A stretch of DNA of 64,000 nt from Chitinophaga ginsengisoli. Its GTDB lineage: Bacteria; Bacteroidota; Bacteroidia; Chitinophagales; Chitinophagaceae. A program made the translations under genes and the position numbers. Below are positions 14,750 through 24,685 of this stretch, piece after piece. Position 1 is the stretch's first letter. The number at the start of each line of letters is the position of its first letter. The DNA lies in the NCBI RefSeq assembly GCF_003014595.1, contig NZ_PYGK01000002.1, positions 517,555 through 581,554 on the forward strand, written 5' to 3'. Under the pieces are notes generated by a model, which had not been told where the DNA came from, searched no databases, and was given only the letters and a program-made list of their open reading frames with translations.

Positions 14750-17638
14750 ATGAACAAGCTCATTTTGCTTGTACTGTCTATCCTATGGACAAGTGATAAC
14801 CTGGCACAACAGATCATCGGCTTACCACCTATTGTCAACTACACCCGGCAGCAATACCCGGGAAGCGGGCAAACATGGGACCTGGATATCGACAGGAATG
14901 GCATTCTTTATTTTGCCAATAATGAAGGGCTGATGACCTTTAATGGTCATTCCTGGAAATTGCTGCCAGTTCCCAATCATACCCGGCTGCGTTCTGTGAA
15001 AGTGGATAAAGATGGGCGCATCTATGTAGGTGCACAGGACGATTTCGGGTACTACCTGGCAGATGCGGATGGCGTATTACGTTATACATCCCTCAAACCG
15101 GCCGTCAGGGACCGGAAGGATCAGTTTGCGGATATCTGGGATATCGTCTTCTATAATGGCGGCGTCTTTTTCAGGGGCTCCACCAAGATATTTTATTATG
15201 ATCATCACAATTTGCATATATATCCTGGCACCATGCAATGGCAGATGCTATGCCGCGCCAACAACAGATTATATGCCCAGGATGCGAGCAAGGGGCTGAT
15301 GCAGTTCAAAGACAATACCTGGGAGCCGGTCTGTAAGGAAGTTGCCGACAGGCACTTACTGATCAGGGAGATCATAGGAACGGCCAAAGGGAATGACAAT
15401 GACACCCTATTGGTCTGCACTTTAAAAAATGGCATTTTCAAACTACACCAGGGACGCCTCTTCCCTTTTACAAGTAATGCCACCCCTATTTTCGTCCAAA
15501 ACCAGATCTACTGCGTAAGACCCTGGGGAGACAAGCAGCTGCTGATTGGGACCTCCTATGGCGGCTGTTATATTATACACCGGGAAACAGGCGCTGTTAT
15601 CCAGCGATTTACCGTCAATGAAGGGTTGCAACACAATAGTGTGCTGAAGATCTTTACCGACCCCGGAAAGAATATCTGGCTGGCACTGGACAACGGCATT
15701 GACATGGTACGATATAATACCGCCATCAAACAGATCCTGCCGGATAATAAACGTTATCTCACTACTTATGGAGCTACCGTCTTCGACAAACAATTGTATA
15801 TCGGTACGTCGGATGGTGTATTCAGTACGCCGCTGGGTGAACAGCGGGACCTTAGTTTCCTGGAAAGCCATTTCCGGCAGGTAAACAATACTGCCGGGCA
15901 GGTATGGAGCATTGCGCAGGTAGAGCAGCACCTGCTGATGGGACACCATGAAGGGGCTTTTGAGATCAAAGGCGGGACAGCCGTTCCTTTGTCCAAATGT
16001 ACGGGGTGCTGGTTATTTCAGCCCTTGTCGTCTTACCTGGTAGCAGGTTGTTATAACGGATTACAAGTAATGCGTAAGGAAGGAAGTGGCTTGTCAGCCG
16101 GACGACCAGTAAAGGGATTATTTGAGTCCCTGCGCTTCCTGACGGTGGAAGACGACAGCATCATCTGGGCATCCCATCCTTACCGGGGCGTATTCCGCAT
16201 GTACCTCGACAGGGACACGATGTTGCGGTATACATTATACACCCGGAAGAACGGCTTACCGGCAGACTACAACAATTTTGTGTTCAGGATCAAGGGCAGG
16301 ATGATCGTGGCCACGCAGGCAGGTGCATATGAATATGATGCGGCCACGGACCGGTTTGTACCCTCCCGCTGGCTGTCTCCCATCCTGAAGGACGCCAGTC
16401 TGCAATACCTGTCGGAAGATGCTGCCGGCAACGTCTGGTTTGTCTCTGATAAGATGCCCGGTGTGATAGACTTCCATAAACCAGTGCCGGAGCATGCGTA
16501 TAGCATCGTACATTTCCCGGAACTGAAAGGACAGATCGTCAATGGTTTTGAATTCCTGTATCCTTATAATGATGAGAATATTTTTGTAGGAGCAGAAAAG
16601 GGCATGTTCCATATCAACTATAAACATTACCGGCAAGCAAGGGAGCAACCGCTGGTGCTCATCAGTCAGGTGAGCGCCCATGGAAAGACAGACAGCCTGT
16701 TATTTGGCGGATATCATCCCCTGGGAAAACATTCTTTCAAAGCAATGCCTAATGCCTTTTCCGGTTTTCATTTTGAATATGCATCGCCGGTATACAGCCA
16801 GGGTAATACCATTGAATACAGTTATAAGTTGACTGGTTTTGATCAGCAGTGGAGTGAGTGGTCTGTTAAAACCGAAAAAGACTATACCAACCTGCCTTAT
16901 GGTCACTATACCTTTTTAGTAAAAGCGAAAGACAACCTGGGCAATGTGTCGAAGGCTGCCGTGTATTCGTTCCGTATATTACCGGCCTGGTATCAGACAC
17001 CCCTCGCCAGAAGCGGGTATGTCCTGCTTGGATTAGCGATACTATTAGGCGCTTATATCTCCCAGAAAAGAAAATTCATAAGACAGCAACGCCGTTACCA
17101 GCAAAAACAGGAACAGCTGATATTGCGGCATAAATTTGAAAAAGAACAGCGGGAGAAAGAGCTGATCAGTCTTCAGAATGAGAAGCTCACTACAGAGGTT
17201 CGTTTTAAGAATAAAGAGCTGGCTACTGCCACCATGTATCTCCTGCACAGGGGTAAAGTATTATCGAATATCAAGGAGGAACTGCTGACGGCGATAAAGA
17301 AGATAGATCCCCCTGATAATATATTCAAAAAGGTACTGCGCCTGTTTGAAGAGGCAGAAAACAATGACGAGGACTGGGAGCAGTTCTCCCGGCATTTCGA
17401 TGAGGTACATAACAATTTCCTGTTCACGCTGAAGCGCAAATATCCTGACCTGAGCACCACCGATCTCAAATTATGTGCTTACCTACGTATCAACCTGACG
17501 ACAAAAGAAATAGCCCAGTCCCTGGGTATTTCTGTCAGAGGCGTAGAAACCAGCAGGTACCGGCTGCGGAAGAAACTGGAGCTGCCGGCAGATACCAGTT
17601 TGTATGATTTCCTGATAGCCGTTACCAATACCCCGTAG
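14750..17638 (+). CDS. Membrane-spanning beta-propeller/Y_Y_Y sensor with C-terminal LuxR-type helix-turn-helix
   Basis: 962 residues. After a signal peptide (MNKLILLVLSILWTSDNLAQ) come repeated two-component-regulator propeller blades (TWDLDIDRNGILYFANNEGL; VDKDGRIYVGAQDDFGYY). A Y_Y_Y domain follows near 660-745 (IEYSYKLTGFDQQWSEW; LPYGHYTFLVKAKDNLGN). Then a single membrane helix (SGYVLLGLAILLGAYI, about 755), a coiled coil (RRYQQKQEQLILRHKFEKEQ) and a C-terminal LuxR/GerE-like HTH (LKLCAYLRINLTTKEIAQSL, GISVRGVETSRYRLRKKL). There is no histidine kinase or receiver domain. The layout implies an outside sensor acting directly on DNA at the membrane. Likely targets are the divergent GH16 gene or the sigma gene 9 bp downstream. 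Confidence 0.92.
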   Translation: MNKLILLVLSILWTSDNLAQQIIGLPPIVNYTRQQYPGSGQTWDLDIDRNGILYFANNEGLMTFNGHSWKLLPVPNHTRLRSVKVDKDGRIYVGAQDDFGYYLADADGVLRYTSLKPAVRDRKDQFADIWDIVFYNGGVFFRGSTKIFYYDHHNLHIYPGTMQWQMLCRANNRLYAQDASKGLMQFKDNTWEPVCKEVADRHLLIREIIGTAKGNDNDTLLVCTLKNGIFKLHQGRLFPFTSNATPIFVQNQIYCVRPWGDKQLLIGTSYGGCYIIHRETGAVIQRFTVNEGLQHNSVLKIFTDPGKNIWLALDNGIDMVRYNTAIKQILPDNKRYLTTYGATVFDKQLYIGTSDGVFSTPLGEQRDLSFLESHFRQVNNTAGQVWSIAQVEQHLLMGHHEGAFEIKGGTAVPLSKCTGCWLFQPLSSYLVAGCYNGLQVMRKEGSGLSAGRPVKGLFESLRFLTVEDDSIIWASHPYRGVFRMYLDRDTMLRYTLYTRKNGLPADYNNFVFRIKGRMIVATQAGAYEYDAATDRFVPSRWLSPILKDASLQYLSEDAAGNVWFVSDKMPGVIDFHKPVPEHAYSIVHFPELKGQIVNGFEFLYPYNDENIFVGAEKGMFHINYKHYRQAREQPLVLISQVSAHGKTDSLLFGGYHPLGKHSFKAMPNAFSGFHFEYASPVYSQGNTIEYSYKLTGFDQQWSEWSVKTEKDYTNLPYGHYTFLVKAKDNLGNVSKAAVYSFRILPAWYQTPLARSGYVLLGLAILLGAYISQKRKFIRQQRRYQQKQEQLILRHKFEKEQREKELISLQNEKLTTEVRFKNKELATATMYLLHRGKVLSNIKEELLTAIKKIDPPDNIFKKVLRLFEEAENNDEDWEQFSRHFDEVHNNFLFTLKRKYPDLSTTDLKLCAYLRINLTTKEIAQSLGISVRGVETSRYRLRKKLELPADTSLYDFLIAVTNTP

Positions 17639-17646
17639 AAACCGGT

Positions 17647-18318
17647 ATGAAAACCAGTGGGAAACGGTTATATTTGTGCTTTACGCCTTTACCACAATTG
17701 TCATTGTCAGAGTCTATTGTTCATATACGGATAGCAGAAGAAGAGGAAAGAAATTTACTCCAAAATGTTGCAGCTGGTGACTGGCAGGCCTTCACGCGCC
17801 TTTACGAGGCATATTCCCCGCTAATATTACATTATCTGCAGGTGTACCTGGCAGATAAACATGATGTAGAAGAAATAGGCCAGGAAGTGTTCCTGAAGGT
17901 CTGGAAGAAGAGAGAACTGCTTGTAACAGTACGTTCCTTTAAGAACTATGTATTCATCATGGCCAGGAATGCCCTCAATGACTTCCTGAGGTCTCAGCAG
18001 GCGCTGATAGAGAAACAGGCAGGATACAGCAAGGACTATGTACAACCGCATTATGGTGCCGACGACAAACTGATCACCGACCAATACGAATCCCTCGCCC
18101 GGGCGGCCCTGGACACACTCCCCGAAAAGCAACGCCAGATCTTTCTGTTACGTACAAGAGATGAAATGACGATACAGGAAATTGCAGATATGCTGGGCAT
18201 GTCTGTAGGCGGCGTGCATAAATCATTACAACAGGCTACTACCTACCTCAAAGACTACCTGGCGAAGAATGGCATTAGTTTTACCCTCCTTCTTCTCATA
18301 CTCTTTTTCCAGCCCTGA
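17647..18318 (+). CDS. ECF RNA polymerase sigma factor (FecI-like, Bacteroidota expansion type)
   Basis: 223 residues as drawn. The sigma-2 region (AFTRLYEAYSPLILHYLQVY; DVEEIGQEVFLKVWKKREL) and the sigma-4 region (LDTLPEKQRQIFLLRTRDEM; TIQEIADMLGMSVGGVHKSL) are complete. The tail ends with a short hydrophobic stretch (FTLLLLILFF), common in this family. The start is uncertain. The first ~25 residues are not typical, and a perfect -7-like TATATTTG lies at 17669-17676 inside them, so a TTG at 17698 may be the true start. It pairs with the FecR-like gene next door to switch on the SusC/SusD operon. Confidence 0.92.
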   Translation: MKTSGKRLYLCFTPLPQLSLSESIVHIRIAEEEERNLLQNVAAGDWQAFTRLYEAYSPLILHYLQVYLADKHDVEEIGQEVFLKVWKKRELLVTVRSFKNYVFIMARNALNDFLRSQQALIEKQAGYSKDYVQPHYGADDKLITDQYESLARAALDTLPEKQRQIFLLRTRDEMTIQEIADMLGMSVGGVHKSLQQATTYLKDYLAKNGISFTLLLLILFFQP

Positions 18319-18386
18319 GAAACTTTTTTTAAAATTTCATGCTGTCCCGGTGAAAATTCTTATTCATCGACCGTCTTTATACGTAT

Positions 18387-19607
18387 ATGTCATATATGAA
18401 TATAGCTGAAGCCATATTACACATTACAAAACTGGCGGAGGGAGAGACAGCTACTGAGGAGGAGACAGCCCGATTCCGGCATTGGTTCCTCCGGGAAGCA
18501 AGCGAAGCGGAACTGCAACAGCTGGCAAGTGCGCATGAAGCAGTACTCATGGAAGTACAGGAACCCGTCTATGATAATAAAGAGATTGTCAATAATATAT
18601 ATAGCCGGCTGACCGCCTACTACCAGGCAGAAGTAAGTGCCATGGAAGAAAGTAACAGGCAGGAAACCATTATCAGGAGGATCAGGAAACGTAATTACTG
18701 GTGGGCCGCAGCGGCTTCCTTACTGGTGCTGGGAGGCAGTGCCATATGGCTAATACGTCAACAGCAGTCCAAACCGGCAGTCATGGTAACACGTACCGTA
18801 CTGGAACCGGGTAGCAACAAAGCAATTCTTACGCTGGCAAACGGCCAGCAGATCATATTGGATAAGCAGGCCAACGGCAACATTGCCGTGCCAGGTGGTA
18901 TTACAATCATTAAAGCAGATAGCGGCGCTATTGCTTACATGAGGACAGGGAACAATGTACAATACCACACACTGTCCACTCCACGGGGTGGACAGTTCCA
19001 ACTGACATTACCGGATGGATCAACGGTCTGGTTAAACTCAGCCTCATCCATACGTTATCCTACGGCATTCACCGGGTCTGAAAGAAGGGTGGAAATGACA
19101 GGAGAAGGATATTTCGAAGTGGCCCCGGACGCCGCCAAACCCTTTACCGTGGAAGCGGGCAGACTTGATGTACATGTATTGGGCACAGGTTTCAACATCA
19201 TGGCTTATGCTGACGAAAATGCCATCCGTACAACGTTGGTAAGCGGATCGGTAAAGGTGGAGGCAGGCGATGCAACAACGGTACTGACACCCGGCATACA
19301 GGCCAGCCTGGCACCGGAAGAACAGACATTCAGAACGTCCAGACCAGACCTGTCTGAAGTACTGGCCTGGAAGAACGGGCAGTTCCGTTTCAACCGCACT
19401 GGTATTAAGAACATTATGCGCCAGGTAGCCAGGTGGTACGACGTGGATATACGTTATGAAGGGAACGTTGACAATATAGAGTTACAGGGCATCTTATCCC
19501 GTAAGGTAACTGCCAGCGCATTACTGGAAACACTGGAAGCGACAGGAGAAGTACATTTCAGGATTGAAGGAGATCATATCAGTGTAATACCAGGACCTAA
19601 AAAATAA
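18387..19607 (+). CDS. FecR-family anti-sigma factor
   Basis: 406 residues. A cytoplasmic N-terminus that should hold the sigma factor is followed by one membrane helix (YWWAAAASLLVLGGSAIWLI, about 105-125). A periplasmic FecR domain (LSTPRGGQFQLTLPDGSTVW; LNSASSIRYPTAFTG; VEMTGEGYFEV) and a C-terminal DUF4974-like STN-fold segment (GIKNIMRQVARWYDVDIRYE) follow. Family model: the STN domain of the SusC partner signals through FecR to release the sigma factor when substrate binds. The SusC gene immediately downstream does carry an STN domain. Confidence 0.95.
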   Translation: MSYMNIAEAILHITKLAEGETATEEETARFRHWFLREASEAELQQLASAHEAVLMEVQEPVYDNKEIVNNIYSRLTAYYQAEVSAMEESNRQETIIRRIRKRNYWWAAAASLLVLGGSAIWLIRQQQSKPAVMVTRTVLEPGSNKAILTLANGQQIILDKQANGNIAVPGGITIIKADSGAIAYMRTGNNVQYHTLSTPRGGQFQLTLPDGSTVWLNSASSIRYPTAFTGSERRVEMTGEGYFEVAPDAAKPFTVEAGRLDVHVLGTGFNIMAYADENAIRTTLVSGSVKVEAGDATTVLTPGIQASLAPEEQTFRTSRPDLSEVLAWKNGQFRFNRTGIKNIMRQVARWYDVDIRYEGNVDNIELQGILSRKVTASALLETLEATGEVHFRIEGDHISVIPGPKK

Positions 19608-19766
19608 TTATGGGGGAACAAGACAAATAAAAACAGGTTAAGCATTTTCTGACACCTCAACCAAATATCTAACATCAACAACCAATCAGCGTATGTAGTA
19701 AAACAGGAAAACAACCAACAGATCAGCACAGAGCAAGAACAGCTGAACGTAAGTCCTGATCAAAAG

Positions 19767-19796
19767 GCAGGGCCTCAATTGCACTTGAGGTCCTGC
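19767..19796 (+). promoter_or_regulatory. Strong hairpin between the FecR gene and the SusC operon
   Basis: 12-bp stem GCAGGGCCTCAA (19767-19778) and TTGAGGTCCTGC (19785-19796) with one G-T pair and a 6-nt loop. It lies 65 bp before the SusC ATG and is not followed by a U-run. It may be a weak terminator of the sigma/FecR mRNA or a leader structure of the SusC mRNA. Confidence 0.5.
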
Positions 19797-19860
19797 TATA
19801 AGGACTACTTCATTAATGTCACTTACGTCATTTAATCAGTAAATCCCTAAATGTACAAGT

Positions 19861-22800
19861 ATGAAAAATATTGTACCTGGCAAAGGTATGCCAATTCCTT
19901 TTTCAAAAATTGTCATGATTATGAAATTAATCATCCCGCTTATCCTTGTTGCGGTGCTTCACGTAAGTGGATCCACCTATGCGCAGAAGGTAACGATAAG
20001 CAAAAAAAAGGCGGCGTTGACAGATATCTTTAAGGCCATCAGTGAACAGACTGGGCGCGAATTCCTTGCCAGTCCTACTCTCCTGGCAAATACGCATCCC
20101 ATAGATATTAATGTAAAGGATCAGGAGATCAGCGAATTTCTACCCGCCTTACTGGCCAGACAAGGGCTTGTCTACTCCATTCTCAATAATGTGATCGTCA
20201 TTACCAGGGACCCCAAATCATATCTCCCGGTAACTGTCACCGCCGCCGATCCGCCAAAGATTGTGAAGGGCTGGGTGGTCGATCCCTCAGGAACAAGACT
20301 GCCTGGAGCAACGGTGATGCTCAAAGGCTCCCGCAAGGGAACAATGACTGACGCCAGCGGGTATTTTGAACTGAAGGTGGAGGATGGTGCAGAGAATGCA
20401 GAACTGACCATCTCCTATACAGGGTACATCGTAAAAACAGCTACGGTAAGTCTTAAAACCCCGACATTCATTTATCTGAAGCCATCCACCAATGAGCTGG
20501 ACCAGGTACAGGTGATCGCATATGGTACCACCACAAAGCGTTTTAATACCGGTAACGTAGCAACAGTGACTGCCGCTGATATTGCTAAGAACCCGGTAAG
20601 CAATCCGCTGCTGGCATTGTCAGGAAGAGTATCGGGCCTGGTGATCAACCAGACGACGGGTATGCCCGGAGGCGCGGTGACGGTGCAATTGCGCGGCCGT
20701 AATTCCATTGCATCCGGCAATGACATCCTGTATATTATTGACGGCGTGCCATTCAAGGGCGGTACTTCCGGTTCCGTGAACAGCGCACTGGCACAGGGCA
20801 ACCTGCTTGACCTGGTGAATCCTGCAGATATTGAAAGTATTGATGTACTGAAAGATGCAGACGCTACTTCCATTTATGGCTCCCGCGGCGCAAATGGTGT
20901 CATTCTGATCACTACCAAAAAAGGAAAACCAGGACGTACCCAGGTGAACCTGACAGCCTACACCGGTATCAGTAAGATCACCCGCATGCCGGAATATATG
21001 AACCTGCAGCAATACCTGCAGATGCGTCATGAAGCATTCGCGAATGACAACGCAAAGCCCGGCTTCCTTGATTACGACGTGAATGGCACATGGGATACTA
21101 CCCGGTACACAAACTGGCAGAAACTAATACTGGGAGGCAATGCGCATACGTCCGATGTACAGGGAACAATAACAGGAGGAACAGACAATGTCCAATACCT
21201 CGTAGGTGGTGGTTATCACCGGGAAACGCCGATCATGCCCACAGATGGCGCTTTGAAAAAAGGGTCTGCACATTTCAGTATTAGCGGTACCAGCAACGAC
21301 AGGAAATTAAGTATCAATGCCGGAGGTATCTATGTATCCAACACCAACAACATTACCCCTGTTGATCCCACATTCAACATCAGATTGCTTGCACCCGATG
21401 CGCCGAAAATCTATAATCCGGATGGAACACTTAACTGGGAGAACGGCACTTTCGACAATCCGTATGCAGCCCTTTTACAACCTTACCTGGGACGTTCCAA
21501 TCACCTGAACGGCAATGTGACCATCGGATACAAGATCATCAAAGGAATGAATGTAAAAGTAGCGGCAGGTTATGAGAATGTAGCACAGAATGAATATGTA
21601 GGCAATCCCCTTTCCATTTCCAATCCTTACAAGTCAGCAGGAAGGCAGGCAACAGCCAGATACCGGAACGCCAATTACGGCAGCTGGAACGTAGAACCAC
21701 AGGTCACATATAACTTCGGTCTTGGCAAAGGCAACTTTGAAACCTTACTGGGAGCGACCTTCCGGCACGAGCAGAATGAGAACCTGACACAGAGCGGTGT
21801 AGGTTACGCCAGCGACGCATTACTCCGAAATCCACAGGCAGCAGCTACCATTACTGTAGAAGATTTCGGCAACAATGAAAATAAATACACGGCTACTTTC
21901 GGCAGGATCAAATACAACTTCGCCAATAAATACTTCCTTAATTTAAACGGACGCTATGATGGTTCCAGTCGCTTTGGTCCTGACAGCAGGTTCCACTTCT
22001 TCTGGTCAGCAGGTGGTGGATGGATCTTCACAGAAGAAAAGGCAGTCAAGGAGCTGCTGCCTTTCATGAGTTTTGGTAAACTGAGAGGAAGTTATGGTAC
22101 CACCGGAAATGACAACATAGGAGATTACGCCTTCCTTGATCTCTACAAGTCTTTAGGCTTTAGTTATCAGGGTGATAAAGGGTTACAACCACAGGCATTA
22201 TTCAACCCGGATCTGGCATGGGAAGCTACCCGTAAAATAGAAGGGGCTATTGATCTCGGTTTCCTTCACGACAGGATACTGGTCACCGCTTCCTACTATA
22301 CAAACCGCAGTAATAATCAGTTGTTAGCCTATCAGTTATCGGCTGTAACCGGCTTTAGCTCTATTCAACGCAACCTGCCGGCCGTAGTACAAAACACCGG
22401 ATGGGAATTTGAGCTGCGTACCACGAATATCAAGGATAAAAACTTTGAATGGACCAGTTTCCTGAACATATCATTACCGCGCAATAAGCTCACAAAATAT
22501 CCGGGATTAAGCCCTGATGATCCGAACTTCATCATCGGCAAACCGCTTGGTATTACGAGAGTATACCAGTATGCAGGCGTAGATCCGCAGACGGGTACTT
22601 ATCGGTTCATCGATAGTAAAGACAAAAGTGTGGCAGCACCCGACCAGAAAATCGCCTTTATTGATCCGACAGTGAAATATTTCGGAGGTTTCCAGAACTC
22701 GCTCCGTTATAAGAACTGGTCACTCGACCTGCTGTTTCAGTTTGAACAGCATGTTGTTAAAAATCCTTTGCTGAATGGCATTTTCCCTCCCGGTTTCATG

Positions 22801-23157
22801 GGCAATCAGTTAGTGGATGTTGCGCTGGACCGCTGGCAGAAACCTGGGGATGTGAAAGATATTCCGAAGTACAGTCAAAACATTTTCGGTTACCTGCCCT
22901 GGGCATTATACGCCAGGAGCAGTACACTGGCTTATTCTGATGCTGCTTTTCTTCGTCTGAAGAATGTCTCCTTCTCTTACCAGCTGCCTTCAAAATGGCT
23001 GCAGAAGATCCATCTGCAACAGGTAGCCTTGTTTGCACAGGGTCAGAATCTGCTGACTTTCACCAAAAAGGAATTCCGTGATTTCGATCCGGAATCCGGA
23101 GGGCTGAATCTGTCACCGATGAAGACATTTACTGGAGGTATTAAAGTGAACTTATAA
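19861..23157 (+). CDS. SusC/RagA-family TonB-linked receptor with STN domain
   Basis: 1098 residues. The signal segment (LIIPLILVAVLHVSGSTYAQ) is preceded by a long n-region. An STN domain follows (about 43-118, ALTDIFKAISEQTGREFLAS; LLARQGLVYSILNNVIVIT), then a carboxypeptidase-like domain (VVDPSGTRLPGATVMLKGSR). The plug follows with GRVSGLVINQTTGMPGGAVT, YIIDGVPFKGG and ATSIYGSRGANGVI, then the barrel to the terminal GGIKVNL. It forms the outer membrane channel with the SusD protein encoded 11 bp downstream. The STN domain marks it as the trigger of the adjacent sigma/FecR pair. Confidence 0.97.
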   Translation: MKNIVPGKGMPIPFSKIVMIMKLIIPLILVAVLHVSGSTYAQKVTISKKKAALTDIFKAISEQTGREFLASPTLLANTHPIDINVKDQEISEFLPALLARQGLVYSILNNVIVITRDPKSYLPVTVTAADPPKIVKGWVVDPSGTRLPGATVMLKGSRKGTMTDASGYFELKVEDGAENAELTISYTGYIVKTATVSLKTPTFIYLKPSTNELDQVQVIAYGTTTKRFNTGNVATVTAADIAKNPVSNPLLALSGRVSGLVINQTTGMPGGAVTVQLRGRNSIASGNDILYIIDGVPFKGGTSGSVNSALAQGNLLDLVNPADIESIDVLKDADATSIYGSRGANGVILITTKKGKPGRTQVNLTAYTGISKITRMPEYMNLQQYLQMRHEAFANDNAKPGFLDYDVNGTWDTTRYTNWQKLILGGNAHTSDVQGTITGGTDNVQYLVGGGYHRETPIMPTDGALKKGSAHFSISGTSNDRKLSINAGGIYVSNTNNITPVDPTFNIRLLAPDAPKIYNPDGTLNWENGTFDNPYAALLQPYLGRSNHLNGNVTIGYKIIKGMNVKVAAGYENVAQNEYVGNPLSISNPYKSAGRQATARYRNANYGSWNVEPQVTYNFGLGKGNFETLLGATFRHEQNENLTQSGVGYASDALLRNPQAAATITVEDFGNNENKYTATFGRIKYNFANKYFLNLNGRYDGSSRFGPDSRFHFFWSAGGGWIFTEEKAVKELLPFMSFGKLRGSYGTTGNDNIGDYAFLDLYKSLGFSYQGDKGLQPQALFNPDLAWEATRKIEGAIDLGFLHDRILVTASYYTNRSNNQLLAYQLSAVTGFSSIQRNLPAVVQNTGWEFELRTTNIKDKNFEWTSFLNISLPRNKLTKYPGLSPDDPNFIIGKPLGITRVYQYAGVDPQTGTYRFIDSKDKSVAAPDQKIAFIDPTVKYFGGFQNSLRYKNWSLDLLFQFEQHVVKNPLLNGIFPPGFMGNQLVDVALDRWQKPGDVKDIPKYSQNIFGYLPWALYARSSTLAYSDAAFLRLKNVSFSYQLPSKWLQKIHLQQVALFAQGQNLLTFTKKEFRDFDPESGGLNLSPMKTFTGGIKVNL

Positions 23158-23168
23158 AAAGACTAACC

Positions 23169-24608
23169 ATGACATTACCATATAAATCATTTCGTTCCCT
23201 GTATACTGGTCTTATGCTGCTGGCACTTGGTACCAGCTGTAATAAGGCCGTGGAAATCGATCCACCCGCATCAAGGATCATCAGCCAGGAAGCCTTTGCA
23301 GGAAATGCATCTGCCACTTCTGTCATAACAGGTTTATACAGTACCATGATCAGCAATCGTGGATTTGTGAGCGGCATCAATGGTATCAGTATGCTGGAAG
23401 GAATGGCGGCCGACGAGATAACGAACTACCTGCCCGCCATCATGGGCACCACGCTGCAGGAGTTTTATACCAACACCTACAATGTGGGCGGCGATTATTT
23501 CTGGAGCGAATTCTATCAGCGTTTGTATACCTGTAATGTAACTATAGAGGGCGTTACAGCATCCAAAGGACTTTCAGAGCCTGTTAAACAGCAATTACTC
23601 GGAGAAGCCAAATTCCTGCGTGCGCTTATTTATTTCTATGCCGTGAATATTTACGGAGATGTACCGCTGGCACTAACTACCGATTACAGGGTAAATAATA
23701 CACTGTCGCGTACACCCAAAGAACAGGTATATGCACAGATCATTGCCGACCTGAAAGATGCACAATCACTAATGGGAGAAGCCTACTTTAAAGGTATCAC
23801 TCCCGGCACCACTGAGAGGGCACGTCCCAATAAACTGGCCGCAACGGCACTATTGGCACGCGTTTATCTTTACCGGAAAGACTGGGCTAATGCAGAAGCA
23901 CAAGCCACTGCCGTGATCAGCAATGGCGTTTATCAACTGGAGCAGGACCTTAATAAAACACTCACCACCACTTCCAAAGAAGCTATCTGGTATCTGCTGA
24001 CAGTTGATCCCATTAACTATGCGACCTATGATGCGCAAGCATTCATTCCATTTACCAATCCACCGGGAGTAACACCTATTACACCAGGCGCACTCAGTAC
24101 TTCTCTGGTGAACAGTTTTGAACAAGGTGACGCCCGTCGCGATAAATGGGTGGGCACCTTCGTAGCCAATGGCACTACTTATTACTATCCTTTTAAGTAT
24201 CAGAAAAACCCGAGCGGTACACCTGAATCGCTGATGGTGTTACGCCTGTCGGAGCAATACCTGATACGTGCTGAAGCAAGAGCACAACAGGGGAATATTA
24301 CAGGTGCCGGCAGTGCACAGGCAGACCTGGATGCCATTCGCGCCAAGGCCTTACTACCAGGTACCACGGCTACAGATAAAGATGGGATGTTGTCAGCTAT
24401 TGCACAGGAACGCCGGATAGAGCTGTTCACCGAATGGGGACACCGCTGGTTCGACCTGGTACGTACAGACAAGATAGATGAGCTAATGACCGTACTTGCT
24501 CCGCAGAAAGGTGGTGTATGGGATCCCAAACACAAGGTATTGCCGATACCGTATGCGGAGACACAGCTTAACGCCAATATCAAACAGAATCCGGGTTATA
24601 GCAATTAA
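23169..24608 (+). CDS. SusD/RagB-family nutrient-binding lipoprotein
   Basis: 479 residues. Lipobox LGTSC, Cys24 acylated. SusD hallmarks are present: EAKFLRALIYFYAVNIYGDV, PRTPKEQVYAQI-like text, RPNKLAATALLARVYLYRKD, a QYLIRAEARAQQG helix and the C-terminal RRIELFTEWGHRWFDLVRT. It forms the lid over the SusC barrel encoded just upstream. The metalloprotease gene that follows in the same direction suggests that peptides, not glycans, are the cargo (inference). Confidence 0.96.
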   Translation: MTLPYKSFRSLYTGLMLLALGTSCNKAVEIDPPASRIISQEAFAGNASATSVITGLYSTMISNRGFVSGINGISMLEGMAADEITNYLPAIMGTTLQEFYTNTYNVGGDYFWSEFYQRLYTCNVTIEGVTASKGLSEPVKQQLLGEAKFLRALIYFYAVNIYGDVPLALTTDYRVNNTLSRTPKEQVYAQIIADLKDAQSLMGEAYFKGITPGTTERARPNKLAATALLARVYLYRKDWANAEAQATAVISNGVYQLEQDLNKTLTTTSKEAIWYLLTVDPINYATYDAQAFIPFTNPPGVTPITPGALSTSLVNSFEQGDARRDKWVGTFVANGTTYYYPFKYQKNPSGTPESLMVLRLSEQYLIRAEARAQQGNITGAGSAQADLDAIRAKALLPGTTATDKDGMLSAIAQERRIELFTEWGHRWFDLVRTDKIDELMTVLAPQKGGVWDPKHKVLPIPYAETQLNANIKQNPGYSN

Positions 24609-24685
24609 GAGACACCACCTTTGTCATAACCTTGCCATATCCAACCAGGAAAGCCATGCTTATCATTTAAAACACACTATTACCG

